Shown: positions 28,237-35,901 of the stretch, one piece after another
Numbering within the stretch: position 1 is the stretch's first letter
How the letters are laid out: every line of letters begins with the position of its first letter
Assembly (NCBI RefSeq): GCF_900129795.1
Contig: NZ_FQWW01000001.1
Location: 1,054,001-1,118,000 of the forward strand
Reading direction: 5' to 3'
Length of the DNA stretch: 64,000 bases
Source of the DNA: Flavobacterium sp. CF108
GTDB taxonomy: Bacteria; Bacteroidota; Bacteroidia; Flavobacteriales; Flavobacteriaceae
The notes under the pieces: generated by a model
What the model saw: the letters and a program-made list of their open reading frames with translations, nothing else
The model's database searches: none
Told to the model about the DNA's origin: nothing
Made by a program: the position numbers and the translations under genes

Positions 28237-29109
28237 CTAACTAATAATAATCTTATGCTCGTGACGGTATTGCGATGCGCTTTTACCTGTATATTGTTTA
28301 AACGATTTACTAAAGTGACTGAAATTATTAAAACCGCTTTCGTAACAAACCTCATTTATACTTATAGGTTTTTCGGCCAAAAGTTTTGAGGCGTGCACCA
28401 ATCTATATTCGTTTACAAACTCTGTAAAAGTTTTGTTGGAAATCTTTTTAAAATATCTACAAAAAGAAGGCGTTGTCATGCTCACTAAATTCGAAACCTC
28501 GTCGATAGCGATAGACTGCTGAAAATTATCTTTAACAAAATTAAAAACCACATTCATACGATCGTTATCCTGAGTCTGCAGTTCCATTGCAAAACCATCT
28601 GCGTTCAGCATTGTATACTCTTCAGACGAATCTAATTCATCCAGAATATTCAAAAGCGAAAGCAAACGTTCAAACGGAAGCTGGTCTTCCATTGCTTCTA
28701 TTTTTTTTCCAATATGTTTTTTAGTTTCTCCGCCAAAAGCGATTCCGCCTTTAGACTGACTTAAAACATTTTGAATCTTTCTCATTTCCGGTACACCAAA
28801 AAAGCCATTCCCTAAAAATTCAGGTTTAATATGAATAACTGTTTCGTTTACGTTTCCCGTTTGTTCATTCGTAAAGCCGCAATGCGGCAAATTAGACCCT
28901 ATCAAAATCAAACTACCATTTGTATAATAGGAAACATGGCTTCCTATTTGTCTTTTTCCAGCCCCGCCATTTATATAAACCAACTCAATCTCTGGATGAT
29001 AATGCCATAAATGAGCTTTGCTATTGGTCTTTTCGGCGTGTTTAGTGTAGGTAAAAGAACTTCCGTATGAGTTAGTTATCACTTCAAGAGCTGGGGCAAT
29101 TGCTTTCAT
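28237..29109 (-). CDS. AraC-family transcriptional regulator
   Basis: Cytoplasmic regulator of 290 aa. An N-terminal cupin-like sensing domain (HLWHYHPEIELVYINGGAGK, then LILIGSNLPHCG) is joined to a C-terminal AraC DNA-binding domain with two helix-turn-helix units (SIAIDEVSNLVSMTTPSFCR and ISINEVCYESGFNNFSHFSK) ending in QYTGKSASQYRHEH. The fold resembles AraC proteins that control carbohydrate genes. The frame is open from 29145, but the ATG at 29109 (start MKAIAPALEVITNS) is the better start. It is divergent from four small secreted-protein genes whose upstream elements also occur beside its own promoter. Confidence 0.9.
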   Translation of the reverse strand: MKAIAPALEVITNSYGSSFTYTKHAEKTNSKAHLWHYHPEIELVYINGGAGKRQIGSHVSYYTNGSLILIGSNLPHCGFTNEQTGNVNETVIHIKPEFLGNGFFGVPEMRKIQNVLSQSKGGIAFGGETKKHIGKKIEAMEDQLPFERLLSLLNILDELDSSEEYTMLNADGFAMELQTQDNDRMNVVFNFVKDNFQQSIAIDEVSNLVSMTTPSFCRYFKKISNKTFTEFVNEYRLVHASKLLAEKPISINEVCYESGFNNFSHFSKSFKQYTGKSASQYRHEHKIIIS

Positions 29110-29133
29110 GATAATTTCTTTAAAAAATAATAG

Positions 29134-29198
29134 CAAATTTAACAAAAACTCCTAGAATAATTTAAATTTTAACCTATAACGGTTTCGTAAATGAGAAT
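29134..29198 (-). promoter_or_regulatory. regulator promoter with operator-like element (copy A)
   Basis: The minus strand reads TAAATTTG at 29134-29141, a -7 match 25 bp before the AraC-gene ATG. At 29164-29198 lies a copy of the 35-bp element that contains AACCTATAACGGTTTCGT and precedes three downstream genes. Here it falls where the -33 region would be, so binding could block transcription of the regulator gene. That interpretation is inference. Confidence 0.55.
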
Positions 29199-29424
29199 TT
29201 TTCATTAAAATAACAAAAAGATAATCTAACAAATTATCACTAAAACGTCTTTTTTTAAACAACCCGTATTTTTATTCCAGATTTTTTTAAGATATCGTAT
29301 TTATTCGACCTTTTTTATAGACATTCATAATTTATGTAAGAATATTGGAAGTTTTTCAAAACGTTAACATTTAGAAAACATTGAAAAATAACAACGTAAT
29401 TAACTAAAACACCTAAAATAATTC

Positions 29425-29518
29425 AAATTTTAACCTATAACGGTTTCGTAAATGAGAATATAGCACATAAATTGGAAAATAGAGTTGATATTATTTTCGC
29501 ATAGCTGAAGTAATTTTA
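29425..29518 (+). promoter_or_regulatory. operator-like element plus promoter, copy B
   Basis: The 35-bp element (core AACCTATAACGGTTTCGT, with AACC/GGTT as inverted arms) occupies 29425-29459. Exactly 25 bp later comes TTG (29485-29487), a 23-bp spacer and TAATTTTA (29511-29518), followed by ACATCAGAGAATTAGAG. It drives the first small secreted-protein gene. Confidence 0.65.
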
Positions 29519-29559
29519 CATCAGAGAATTAGAGATAATAATTTTTAAAAACAAATACT

Positions 29560-29958
29560 ATGAATAAGATAAAATTAAGTTTAGTGTGTGCAGTGCTTTT
29601 ATCAGGAATCAGCACTTATGCGATTGATGGAAATGAGGACTTTAATCTTCATGTATTGAAAAACGGAAAAATGATCACTTTTGGTCTTAACCAAACTCAA
29701 AAAGCAAAATTAGCTATATACGATACAGATGGTACTTTATTGTATTCTGAAAATGCTTCTGGTAAAGACGGAATTTTAAGAACTTTCAGCTTACAAGAAT
29801 TTCCTGATGGAGTTTACTTCTTAGAAGTTGAGGACAATGCAAAAAAAGTTAGATATGAAATTAATGTAAATAACGAGATCGCTACTTTATCTTCAAAAGC
29901 AATTTCATCTGTTTACAAAACAGTTTCAGACAAAAATACTAGCGTAGCAGTACGCTAA
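29560..29958 (+). CDS. small secreted beta-module protein, paralogue 1
   Basis: Protein of 132 aa with a Sec signal (LSLVCAVLLSGISTYA) and a mature part starting IDGNEDFNLHVLKNGK. The single domain has the pattern AIYDTDGTLLYSE, GKDGILRTFSLQEFPDGVYF and a closing basic strand. It resembles a stand-alone T9SS-sorting-domain or DUF3244-like beta sandwich, though here it is most of the protein. The tail ends in KNTSVAVR. It is the first of four paralogues (29.6-33.1 kb). Probably periplasmic or surface-exposed. Function unknown. Confidence 0.85.
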   Translation: MNKIKLSLVCAVLLSGISTYAIDGNEDFNLHVLKNGKMITFGLNQTQKAKLAIYDTDGTLLYSENASGKDGILRTFSLQEFPDGVYFLEVEDNAKKVRYEINVNNEIATLSSKAISSVYKTVSDKNTSVAVR

Positions 29959-30027
29959 AAAACTTATACTTTCTCATAAGTATAAACTAAGGTTAGATAG
30001 TTAGTAAAGTTAAAAACGTAAGTTTTA

Positions 30028-30064
30028 AAAACAGCTCTTTGTGGTTATTGGGCTGTTTTTTTTT
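30028..30064 (+). terminator. Rho-independent terminator of paralogue 1
   Basis: AAACAGC...GCTGTTT stem followed by a T run. The preceding 70 bp (including GGTTAGATAGTTAGTAAAGT) are shared with the ends of paralogues 2 and 3. Confidence 0.85.
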
Positions 30065-30139
30065 GTTTTAAACTTTTTTAAAAAGCGCTTAATTTATTTT
30101 CACGCAGATTCTGCAGATTCTGCAGATTTTTTATTGCAA

Positions 30140-30915
30140 TTTTATATTACGTTCCCAGCGGTTGAAACAGCTGGCTATGTTTTCAATTGTATCTATATAA
30201 GAATACACCCATTCACCAAATCTCAAAAATCATATCAAATTCAAATATAGCCCGTGGTTTCAACCACGGGAACGCAGAGTCGATATTGTATTGTGATTAT
30301 ATTACGTTCCCAGCGGTTGAAACCGCTGGCTATGTTTTCAATTGTATCTAAACAAGAAATCTACAAATTCACCAAATCTTAAAAACCTCATCAAATTTAA
30401 ATATAGCCCATGGTTTCAACCACGGGAACACAAAGTCGATATTGTATTGTGATTATATTACGTTCCCAGCGGTTGAAACCGCTGGCTATGTTTCCAATTG
30501 AATCTATTCAAGAAATCTACAAATTCACCAAATCTTAAAAACCTCATCAAATTTAAATATAGCCCATGGTTTCAACCACGGGAACACAAAGTTGATATTG
30601 TATTGTGATTATATTACGTTCCCAGCGGTTGAAACCGCTGGCTATGTTTTCAATTGAATCTATACAAGAAATCTAAGTATTCTCCACCTCCTAAATCACA
30701 CCTTATTTCAATATAGCCCGTGGTTTCAACCACGGGAACACAAAGTCGATATTGTATTGTGATTATATTACGTTCCCAGCGGTTGAAACCGCTGGCTATG
30801 TTTCCAATTGAATCTATTCAAGAAATCTAAGTATTCTCCACCTCCTAATAAATCATATCAAATTTAAACGCGTGGTTTCAACCACGGGAACGTAAAGCTA
30901 ATATTGTATTGTATA
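30140..30915. repeat. 155-bp palindromic tandem array, five copies
   Basis: Units begin with GTTCCCAGCGGTTGAAAC at 30151, 30306, 30462, 30618 and 30772 (period 154-156 bp). Each contains two perfect palindromes, CCAGCGGTTGAAACCGCTGG and CCCGTGGTTTCAACCACGGG, which also form an outer inverted pair through GTTCCC/GGGAAC. The linkers are AT-rich and slightly divergent (AAATCTACAAATTCACC versus AAGTATTCTCCACCTCC). No direct-repeat/spacer structure like CRISPR, and no open frame. It separates paralogues 1 and 2. Confidence 0.95.
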
Positions 30916-31006
30916 CCTATATATAAGGTACAAAAACCTCAAAGTTATATTTTGCAAAAACATTGAAAAATAACATACGAATTAACAAAAACAATAAAAA
31001 TAATTC

Positions 31007-31100
31007 AAATTTTAACCTATAACGGTTTCGTAAATGAGAATACAGCATCGAAATTGGAAAATAGAGTTGATAAAAAATACATATATCTAAAGTAATTTTA
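31007..31100 (+). promoter_or_regulatory. operator-like element plus promoter, copy C
   Basis: Same layout as copy B: 35-bp element 31007-31041, 25-bp gap, TTG 31067-31069, 23-bp spacer, TAATTTTA 31093-31100. The spacer differs in sequence from copy B but not in length. Confidence 0.65.
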
Positions 31101-31140
31101 CATCAGAGAATTAGAGATAATAACATCAAAAACAAATACC

Positions 31141-31497
31141 ATGAAAAAGAATTTAAAATTGAGTTTAGTATGTGCTGTACTTTTATCAGGATTAAGTACT
31201 TATGCAATTGACGGAAACAATGCTTTTAATCTTCACGTATTAAGAGCTAACGGAAAACTAATCACTTTTGCTTTAAACCAAACTCAAAAAGCAAGTATTA
31301 GTATATATGACAAAAACAATAATTTAATTTATTCTGAAAACGCTTCTGGTAAAGACGGAATCTTAAGAACTTTTAGTTTAGAAGAATTTCCAACCGGAAC
31401 TTACTTTTTAGAAATTGAAGATAACTTCAAAAAAGCAAGACACGAAATTACCGTTACAAATGATGCAACAGTTTTGTCTACAAAATCAATTAATTAA
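31141..31497 (+). CDS. small secreted beta-module protein, paralogue 2
   Basis: Protein of 118 aa, closely related to paralogue 1: signal LSLVCAVLLSGLSTYA, mature IDGNNAFNLHVLRANGK, then SIYDKNNNLIYSE and GKDGILRTFSLEEFPTGTYF. It ends STKSIN and lacks the 15-residue tail (VYKT...NTSVAVR) of copies 1 and 3, because a stop follows SIN and the downstream sequence diverges. It has its own promoter and operator copy, and the shared 3' terminator region follows. Function unknown. Confidence 0.85.
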   Translation: MKKNLKLSLVCAVLLSGLSTYAIDGNNAFNLHVLRANGKLITFALNQTQKASISIYDKNNNLIYSENASGKDGILRTFSLEEFPTGTYFLEIEDNFKKARHEITVTNDATVLSTKSIN

Positions 31498-31610
31498 GCA
31501 GATTTCTGCAAAAAATATAGTGTGCCCCAAATACACTTAAAAATTTATACTCGCATACAGTATAAAAATGAGGTTAGATAGTTAGTAAAGTTAGAAAACG
31601 TAAGTTTTAG

Positions 31611-31646
31611 AAACAGCTCTTTGTGGTTATTGAGCTGTTTTTTTTT
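31611..31646 (+). terminator. Rho-independent terminator of paralogue 2
   Basis: AAACAGCTC / GAGCTGTTT stem and T run, a copy of the paralogue 1 and 3 terminators. Confidence 0.88.
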
Positions 31647-31794
31647 GCTCTTTACTTTTTGGTAAAACCTACTTTACAAATTCACTTCTTTAAGAGTTGG
31701 TTTATTATTAAAATGTAAGAAAAACGTAAAATCAAATATTTACAAAAACATTGAAAAATAACAACCTAATTAACAAAAACGATATAAATAATTC

Positions 31795-31888
31795 AAATTT
31801 TAACCTATAACGGTTTCGTAAATGAGAATACAGCATCTAAATTGGAGAATAGAGTTGTTAAAAAATAAGCACTTCTGTAATACTTTTA
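31795..31888 (+). promoter_or_regulatory. operator-like element plus promoter, copy D
   Basis: Element 31795-31829, 25-bp gap, TTG 31855-31857, 23-bp spacer, TACTTTTA 31881-31888. Distances are identical to copies B and C. Confidence 0.65.
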
Positions 31889-31926
31889 CATCAGAGAATT
31901 AAACTAATAATTTAAAACTAACAGTT

Positions 31927-32328
31927 ATGAAAAAGATTTTAAAATTGAGTTTAGTATGTGCAGTACTTTTTACAGGAAGTACATATGCAATTGATGGAAA
32001 TGAAGACTTTAATCTTCATGTAATAAAAGCCAACGGAAAGCTTATCACATTTGCGATCAACAAATTGCAAAAAGCAACCCTGACGATTTATGACAAAGAC
32101 GGAAATCTAATTTACTCTGAAACTGCTTCAGGTAAAGATGGAATATTAAGAACTTTTAGCTTAGAAGAATTTCCTGAGGGAACTTATTTTTTAGAAGCTG
32201 AAGACAATGTAAAAAAAGTGAGACACGAAATTACAATTACAGACGATACAACTGTATTATCTGCAAAAGCAGTTTCATCTGTTTATAAAACAGGTTCAGA
32301 AAAAAATACAAGCGTAGCAGTGCGCTAA
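31927..32328 (+). CDS. small secreted beta-module protein, paralogue 3
   Basis: Protein of 133 aa with signal LSLVCAVLFTGSTYA and mature IDGNEDFNLHVIKANGK, TIYDKDGNLIYSETASGKDG, FSLEEFPEGTYFLEAED, and the same NTSVAVR tail as paralogue 1. It is closer to copy 1 in the tail and to copy 2 in the centre. Promoter, operator and terminator are duplicated with the gene. Function unknown. Small size, export and tandem copies suggest a high-expression envelope or secreted product. Confidence 0.85.
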   Translation: MKKILKLSLVCAVLFTGSTYAIDGNEDFNLHVIKANGKLITFAINKLQKATLTIYDKDGNLIYSETASGKDGILRTFSLEEFPEGTYFLEAEDNVKKVRHEITITDDTTVLSAKAVSSVYKTGSEKNTSVAVR

Positions 32329-32398
32329 AAAAGTTATACTTCTCATAAGTATAAAATAAGGTTAGATAGTTAGTAAAGTTTAAAAACGCAAGTTTTAG

Positions 32399-32432
32399 AA
32401 ACAGCTCTTTGTGATTATTGAGCTGTTTTTTT
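32399..32432 (+). terminator. Rho-independent terminator of paralogue 3
   Basis: AAACAGCTC / GAGCTGTTT with a T run. The rest of the 371-bp gap to the next gene shows only its promoter. Confidence 0.88.
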
Positions 32433-32630
32433 ATGCTAATTTTTTTTGGAAAATGAAAAATATTTTTTTTTTGGAAAATTATTCTTAATAAATGTATGTG
32501 TCTGGTTTTTACAGCATTAAAAAAAATGAAATTTTTTAAAACCGCAAGCCCCGTATTTACGTACATTGCGTAGACAAAACACAGAAACAGTTTGAATTCA
32601 GCATTTTATATCTTAAAAAAGGTGATTTTT

Positions 32631-32663
32631 TTGCTAAAAATTAAATTTGTATTTGTAGTTTTG
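32631..32663 (+). promoter_or_regulatory. promoter TTG-N22-TAGTTTTG
   Basis: A -33 TTG (32631) and a consensus TAnnTTTG box (32656-32663) lie 37 bp before paralogue 4. Unlike paralogues 1-3 there is no copy of the 35-bp operator-like element upstream. Confidence 0.6.
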
Positions 32664-32699
32664 ACCGTTCCACATTTAGTAATAAAACTTTAAAAAAAC

Positions 32700-33086
32700 A
32701 TGACAAAATTTACCAAAGCCGGTCTAGTTGCAGCTTTCTTTTTTGCAACTTTATTTTCTTACGCTATTGATGGAAAAGGGGATTACATTTTAAACATTCA
32801 AACTGGAAACGGAAAAGTAGTTAGCTTTACTTTAAACACAGTTGAAAAATCATCTTTTTCTATCTATGACGAAAATCACAATTTACTTTATGCGGGAGAT
32901 TCTGCAGCAAACAAATTAGAGGTTTCGAAAACAATAAGTTTAGAAGGTTTACCAGCCGGAACTTATGTGTTAGAAGTTAAAGCAAACGACAAAGTTGCTA
33001 AACACGAAATTAAAGTTGTTGCGAAAAAGGCAAAAACTGTTAAGTTAGACGAGTCGGTAAACGAAAGTCCTGGGTTTCGTCGTTAA
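32700..33086 (+). CDS. small secreted beta-module protein, paralogue 4 (divergent)
   Basis: Protein of 128 aa with signal AGLVAAFFFATLFSYA and a mature part IDGKGDYILNIQTGNGK, SIYDENHNLLYAGDSAANK, ISLEGLPAGTYVLEVKAND. The fold and signal position match paralogues 1-3 but identity is lower, and the LPAGTYVLEV phrase is closer to a classical T9SS sorting motif. The tail ends in ESPGFRR, rich in charge. It has a separate consensus promoter, so its regulation probably differs from the other three. Confidence 0.8.
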   Translation: MTKFTKAGLVAAFFFATLFSYAIDGKGDYILNIQTGNGKVVSFTLNTVEKSSFSIYDENHNLLYAGDSAANKLEVSKTISLEGLPAGTYVLEVKANDKVAKHEIKVVAKKAKTVKLDESVNESPGFRR

Positions 33087-33116
33087 ACCACTTTTTTTTG
33101 CCCCACAAAAAAAAAT

Positions 33117-33148
33117 GAAAGCAGCTCTATAAGATGGAGCTGCTTTTT
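33117..33148 (+). terminator. Rho-independent terminator
   Basis: AAAGCAGCTC / GGAGCTGCTTT hairpin and T run after paralogue 4. Confidence 0.9.
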
Positions 33149-33218
33149 TTATGGATAATCTCTTGATCATTCAGAAAATATTGCATTAGAAACTTTTCTG
33201 AAATCATTTATTTTCTCT

Positions 33219-34421
33219 TTAATTTGTCTCAGTGATAATTTTATATAATTCTTGACAATAAGTAAATTTCTCATTTTGTCGATTTCTTTTATTTTCCTGT
33301 CCGGCTTCATAAACCGAAACCTGAAACCAATATAATACCCTAATTGCCATATTTTGGGCTAAAGGATTTTTATTATCTAACTTCATATTATTCAAATCTT
33401 TAATTTCAGATTTCCAAAACTTAAAATTAGAATTACTCTTAACCGATTTTAATTCCTGTTCAAATCGAAACCAAAGTTTATCTAAAATTTTATTTTCCAA
33501 AACCTTTATCTCCTCCATTTTTGCTATTTCATCTTTATACTCTCTGGATTTTTTGATTTCGGCAATTTTAGCTCTTAGAAAATTATCTTCGTTTGTATTA
33601 AAAAAAGTAATTCCTTTTTCATAGCCATTTACAGAAAGAACCATTTCTTTATTTGCCTTTAAACTATCAGCTATTCGCAAATTAATATCATAAATTCTTT
33701 TAATAATGGTATCGTTCTTTGGTCTTATATTTTTTCTGTAGGCCTGAATTTCCAGCCAGTCAAATGCACGAAGCATTTCAGACTGCTTAGGCCAAACATG
33801 ATCTTCGTGAGCAATAAAAAGTGTATTTACCAGCTTTGCATTATCCAGCCATTCTTTATTTTCCAGCATTTCCTGATAATTCATATCCTTATCTCCAACC
33901 ATGCCCACATAAGAGAAATTATTAGAAGGCAGTATAAATTTATCCATACCATTAAAAGAAGCACCGCAAGCAATAACGCCTTGAAAAACGCCTGTAGATA
34001 TCCCAAAAAAACTGGCTAATCTTGCACCGCCCGAAAAACCTGCAATATAAAGCTGCGAAGTATCAATAGCATAGGTTTGTAATACATAATCAAATAATCT
34101 ATTAGCAATAGCAATATTATCTTGAGTTGATCCATTTTTTAAAGTATTAGAGCAAACCAAAATATAATTATACGTTTCTGCGGCCAGAATAAACGGTTCA
34201 ATTCCTTTTTTGCCCCTTGCAGCTGGTTCAAAAATAAAAACCAATGCTAATGGAGTTTTAGCATCGTATTTTTTAGGAAAATATATAGCATACGATTCCG
34301 TTGGGGTATTTGCAATTTTTACCGAATCGATAATAACTCCCGTTTGCAACGATTGCTTATTTTGAGTATAACCAAAAATCGTAACAAAAAGAAACAGAAT
34401 ACAATAGATAGTGTTTTTCAT
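33219..34421 (-). CDS. exported alpha/beta-hydrolase-like protein
   Basis: Protein of 400 aa with a Sec signal (IYCILFLFVTIFGYTQ). The first 230 residues look like an alpha/beta hydrolase of the PHB-depolymerase or esterase type: LALVFIFEPAARGKKG, nucleophile elbow GFSGGAR (Ser130), an Asp-containing GMVGDKDMNY and a His in IAHEDHVWP. The remaining 170 residues are charged, mostly helical and without a recognised domain. The substrate is unknown. It is convergent with the paralogue cluster and 53 bp downstream of the XRE regulator on the same strand, with a terminator between. Confidence 0.75.
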   Translation of the reverse strand: MKNTIYCILFLFVTIFGYTQNKQSLQTGVIIDSVKIANTPTESYAIYFPKKYDAKTPLALVFIFEPAARGKKGIEPFILAAETYNYILVCSNTLKNGSTQDNIAIANRLFDYVLQTYAIDTSQLYIAGFSGGARLASFFGISTGVFQGVIACGASFNGMDKFILPSNNFSYVGMVGDKDMNYQEMLENKEWLDNAKLVNTLFIAHEDHVWPKQSEMLRAFDWLEIQAYRKNIRPKNDTIIKRIYDINLRIADSLKANKEMVLSVNGYEKGITFFNTNEDNFLRAKIAEIKKSREYKDEIAKMEEIKVLENKILDKLWFRFEQELKSVKSNSNFKFWKSEIKDLNNMKLDNKNPLAQNMAIRVLYWFQVSVYEAGQENKRNRQNEKFTYCQELYKIITETN

Positions 34422-34431
34422 AATACTAAAA

Positions 34432-34461
34432 TAAAAAAACCTTTCATTTCTGAAAGGTTTC
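34432..34461 (-). terminator. Rho-independent terminator
   Basis: Minus-strand stem AAACCTTTC / GAAAGGTTT with a T run, placed just after the XRE gene. Confidence 0.8.
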
Positions 34462-34474
34462 TCAATTAATATCT

Positions 34475-34882
34475 TTATTTCTCTTTTAGTAATTTCTCTA
34501 AATATTCGATTTTTTCTCTTTCTGATTGAAGCAAACGTTCGTAAAGATTTTTATTTTCTTCTACAGTTTCCATTAATTTATCTAATGGATTGAAAGTGCA
34601 ATTATTAAGTCCAAAATAGTTATTAGGACTTTCATTAAAAGTATTGAAATAATTAATTGCTGCTTCTTCCGAAAAATTCTTAATGGCTTCAACCGTTACA
34701 CCAAGAGCTTTTGCAACTTCAATAAGTTTTGCTTCATCTATAGTTTCGCTGTTTTCTATAGCCGAAACTGCTTGTTGGTTAGTTCCTAAAGCTTGCGCCA
34801 AAGCTTCCTGTTTCATATCACGAAGTTCACGAATACGGCTTATTTTTCGCCCTATATGATTTGGTTTTGTTAGTGTGCTCAT
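34475..34882 (-). CDS. XRE-family helix-turn-helix regulator
   Basis: Protein of 135 aa with an N-terminal Cro/C1-type helix-turn-helix (KISRIRELRDMKQEALAQAL, then TNQQAVSAIENSETIDEAKL) followed by ALGVTVEAIKNF. The C-terminal half ends in a probable coiled coil (LMETVEENKNLYERLLQSER) that could mediate dimerisation. The target is unknown. It is divergent from a small hypothetical gene across about 200 bp and lies at the left edge of the region that contains the restriction-modification genes, but no direct link is visible. Confidence 0.85.
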   Translation of the reverse strand: MSTLTKPNHIGRKISRIRELRDMKQEALAQALGTNQQAVSAIENSETIDEAKLIEVAKALGVTVEAIKNFSEEAAINYFNTFNESPNNYFGLNNCTFNPLDKLMETVEENKNLYERLLQSEREKIEYLEKLLKEK

Positions 34883-35086
34883 AATTCAAAGATAATAATA
34901 AAGTGTCAAAATCGGTAAAATGTAAAAAACAGATTTTCTTCCGTACAATACGGCAAAAAATGATTTGCTACAGAACAATCAATTTCTTCCTTCGCCGAAC
35001 CAAACAAAAGTACAATTTTTCTTATAATAAATTTATAAAAGCCAAATTGTAACGTAATTATCTAACACAACTAAATTATACGCCTT

Positions 35087-35404
35087 ATGGAAACAAATGA
35101 ATTTGAAATTGTAAAAAACCTAAAAAGATTAACTGCTCTGCATTTCCGAACTCTAAAACCCGCCAATGACGAATCTAAAAATTATATCGCTCAAATTGAG
35201 GTTTTAAATTATCTTGAATTAGGCTGCGTTATTACCGATATGCTAAAATTATGCATTCTAGCCCTCGATCACGATATGCATAATGTTCCAGAAAAGAAAA
35301 ACCAATCTATTAATGTGGGTTTAGTTTTAGAAACTGTTTTGCAAATGTTTCCTTTGAATGAAATGGAGTTTTTGAGTTGTGTTGGGGAGGTTGTTGGGGA
35401 ATGA
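35087..35404 (+). CDS. hypothetical protein
   Basis: Soluble 105-aa protein, mostly helical, starting METNEFEIVKNLKRLTALHF and ending LSCVGEVVGE, with no signal, membrane segment or recognised motif. It is divergent from the XRE regulator and could be its partner gene, but that is only positional. The coding call is supported by an intact frame and by a start preceded by an A-rich leader. Confidence 0.6.
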   Translation: METNEFEIVKNLKRLTALHFRTLKPANDESKNYIAQIEVLNYLELGCVITDMLKLCILALDHDMHNVPEKKNQSINVGLVLETVLQMFPLNEMEFLSCVGEVVGE

Positions 35405-35430
35405 TTTTCTGCTGATTTATTCTGGCGCTG

Positions 35431-35802
35431 GCAAATGGATTTTTGATTACGGAATTTCTTGTCATGATGGATTGAAATCCATCCCTACAATATGTTTCGT
35501 TCCTTCGGAACTTTTTATAGAACTTTATTAAAAATAACCACAATATTGTCATTTCGACGGAGGAGAAATCGCACTAGTAATTCTGCAAAGATTGGCGACT
35601 TGCATTGTCGAGCTTCTAATGCGATTTCTCCCTTCGGTCGAAATGACAAACTTCATGGGATTTTATTGTTTGCAGGTGTAAGCAAATGGAATTAATTACG
35701 GAATTTCTTTGTCATGATGGATTAAAATCCATCTCTACAATATGATTCGTTCCTCCGGAACTCTTTATAGAACTTTATAAAATTAACCACAATATTGTCA
35801 TA
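35431..35802. repeat. two 120-bp direct repeats flanking a 102-bp inverted repeat
   Basis: Direct copies starting GCAAATGGA at 35431 and 35683 each hold GTCATGATGGATT(G/A)AAATCCATC and TTCGTTCCT(T/C)CGGAAC, then CACAATATTGTCAT. Between them, 35547-35648 is a hairpin: TGTCATTTCGACGGAGGAGA against its near-complement TCTCCCTTCGGTCGAAATGACA (trimmed). No gene lies here. It is a REP-like composite just upstream of the restriction genes. Confidence 0.85.
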
Positions 35803-35901
35803 ATGCTACTTAAGAAACAAAAAACTTGATTTTAAATAATAGTTTTTTTCTAAAGAAAAATTTTAAATAGTTTACTACTTTAGCGATATAATTACAGAAG
35901 C

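Noticed and set aside
30041..30250. Open frame of 69 codons inside the palindromic array
   Set aside because: It runs through the terminator and the first repeat unit and is not kept in the other units.
30140..30915. CRISPR-like array
   Set aside because: Period of about 155 bp, linkers nearly identical between units and palindromic repeats; no cas genes in the window.
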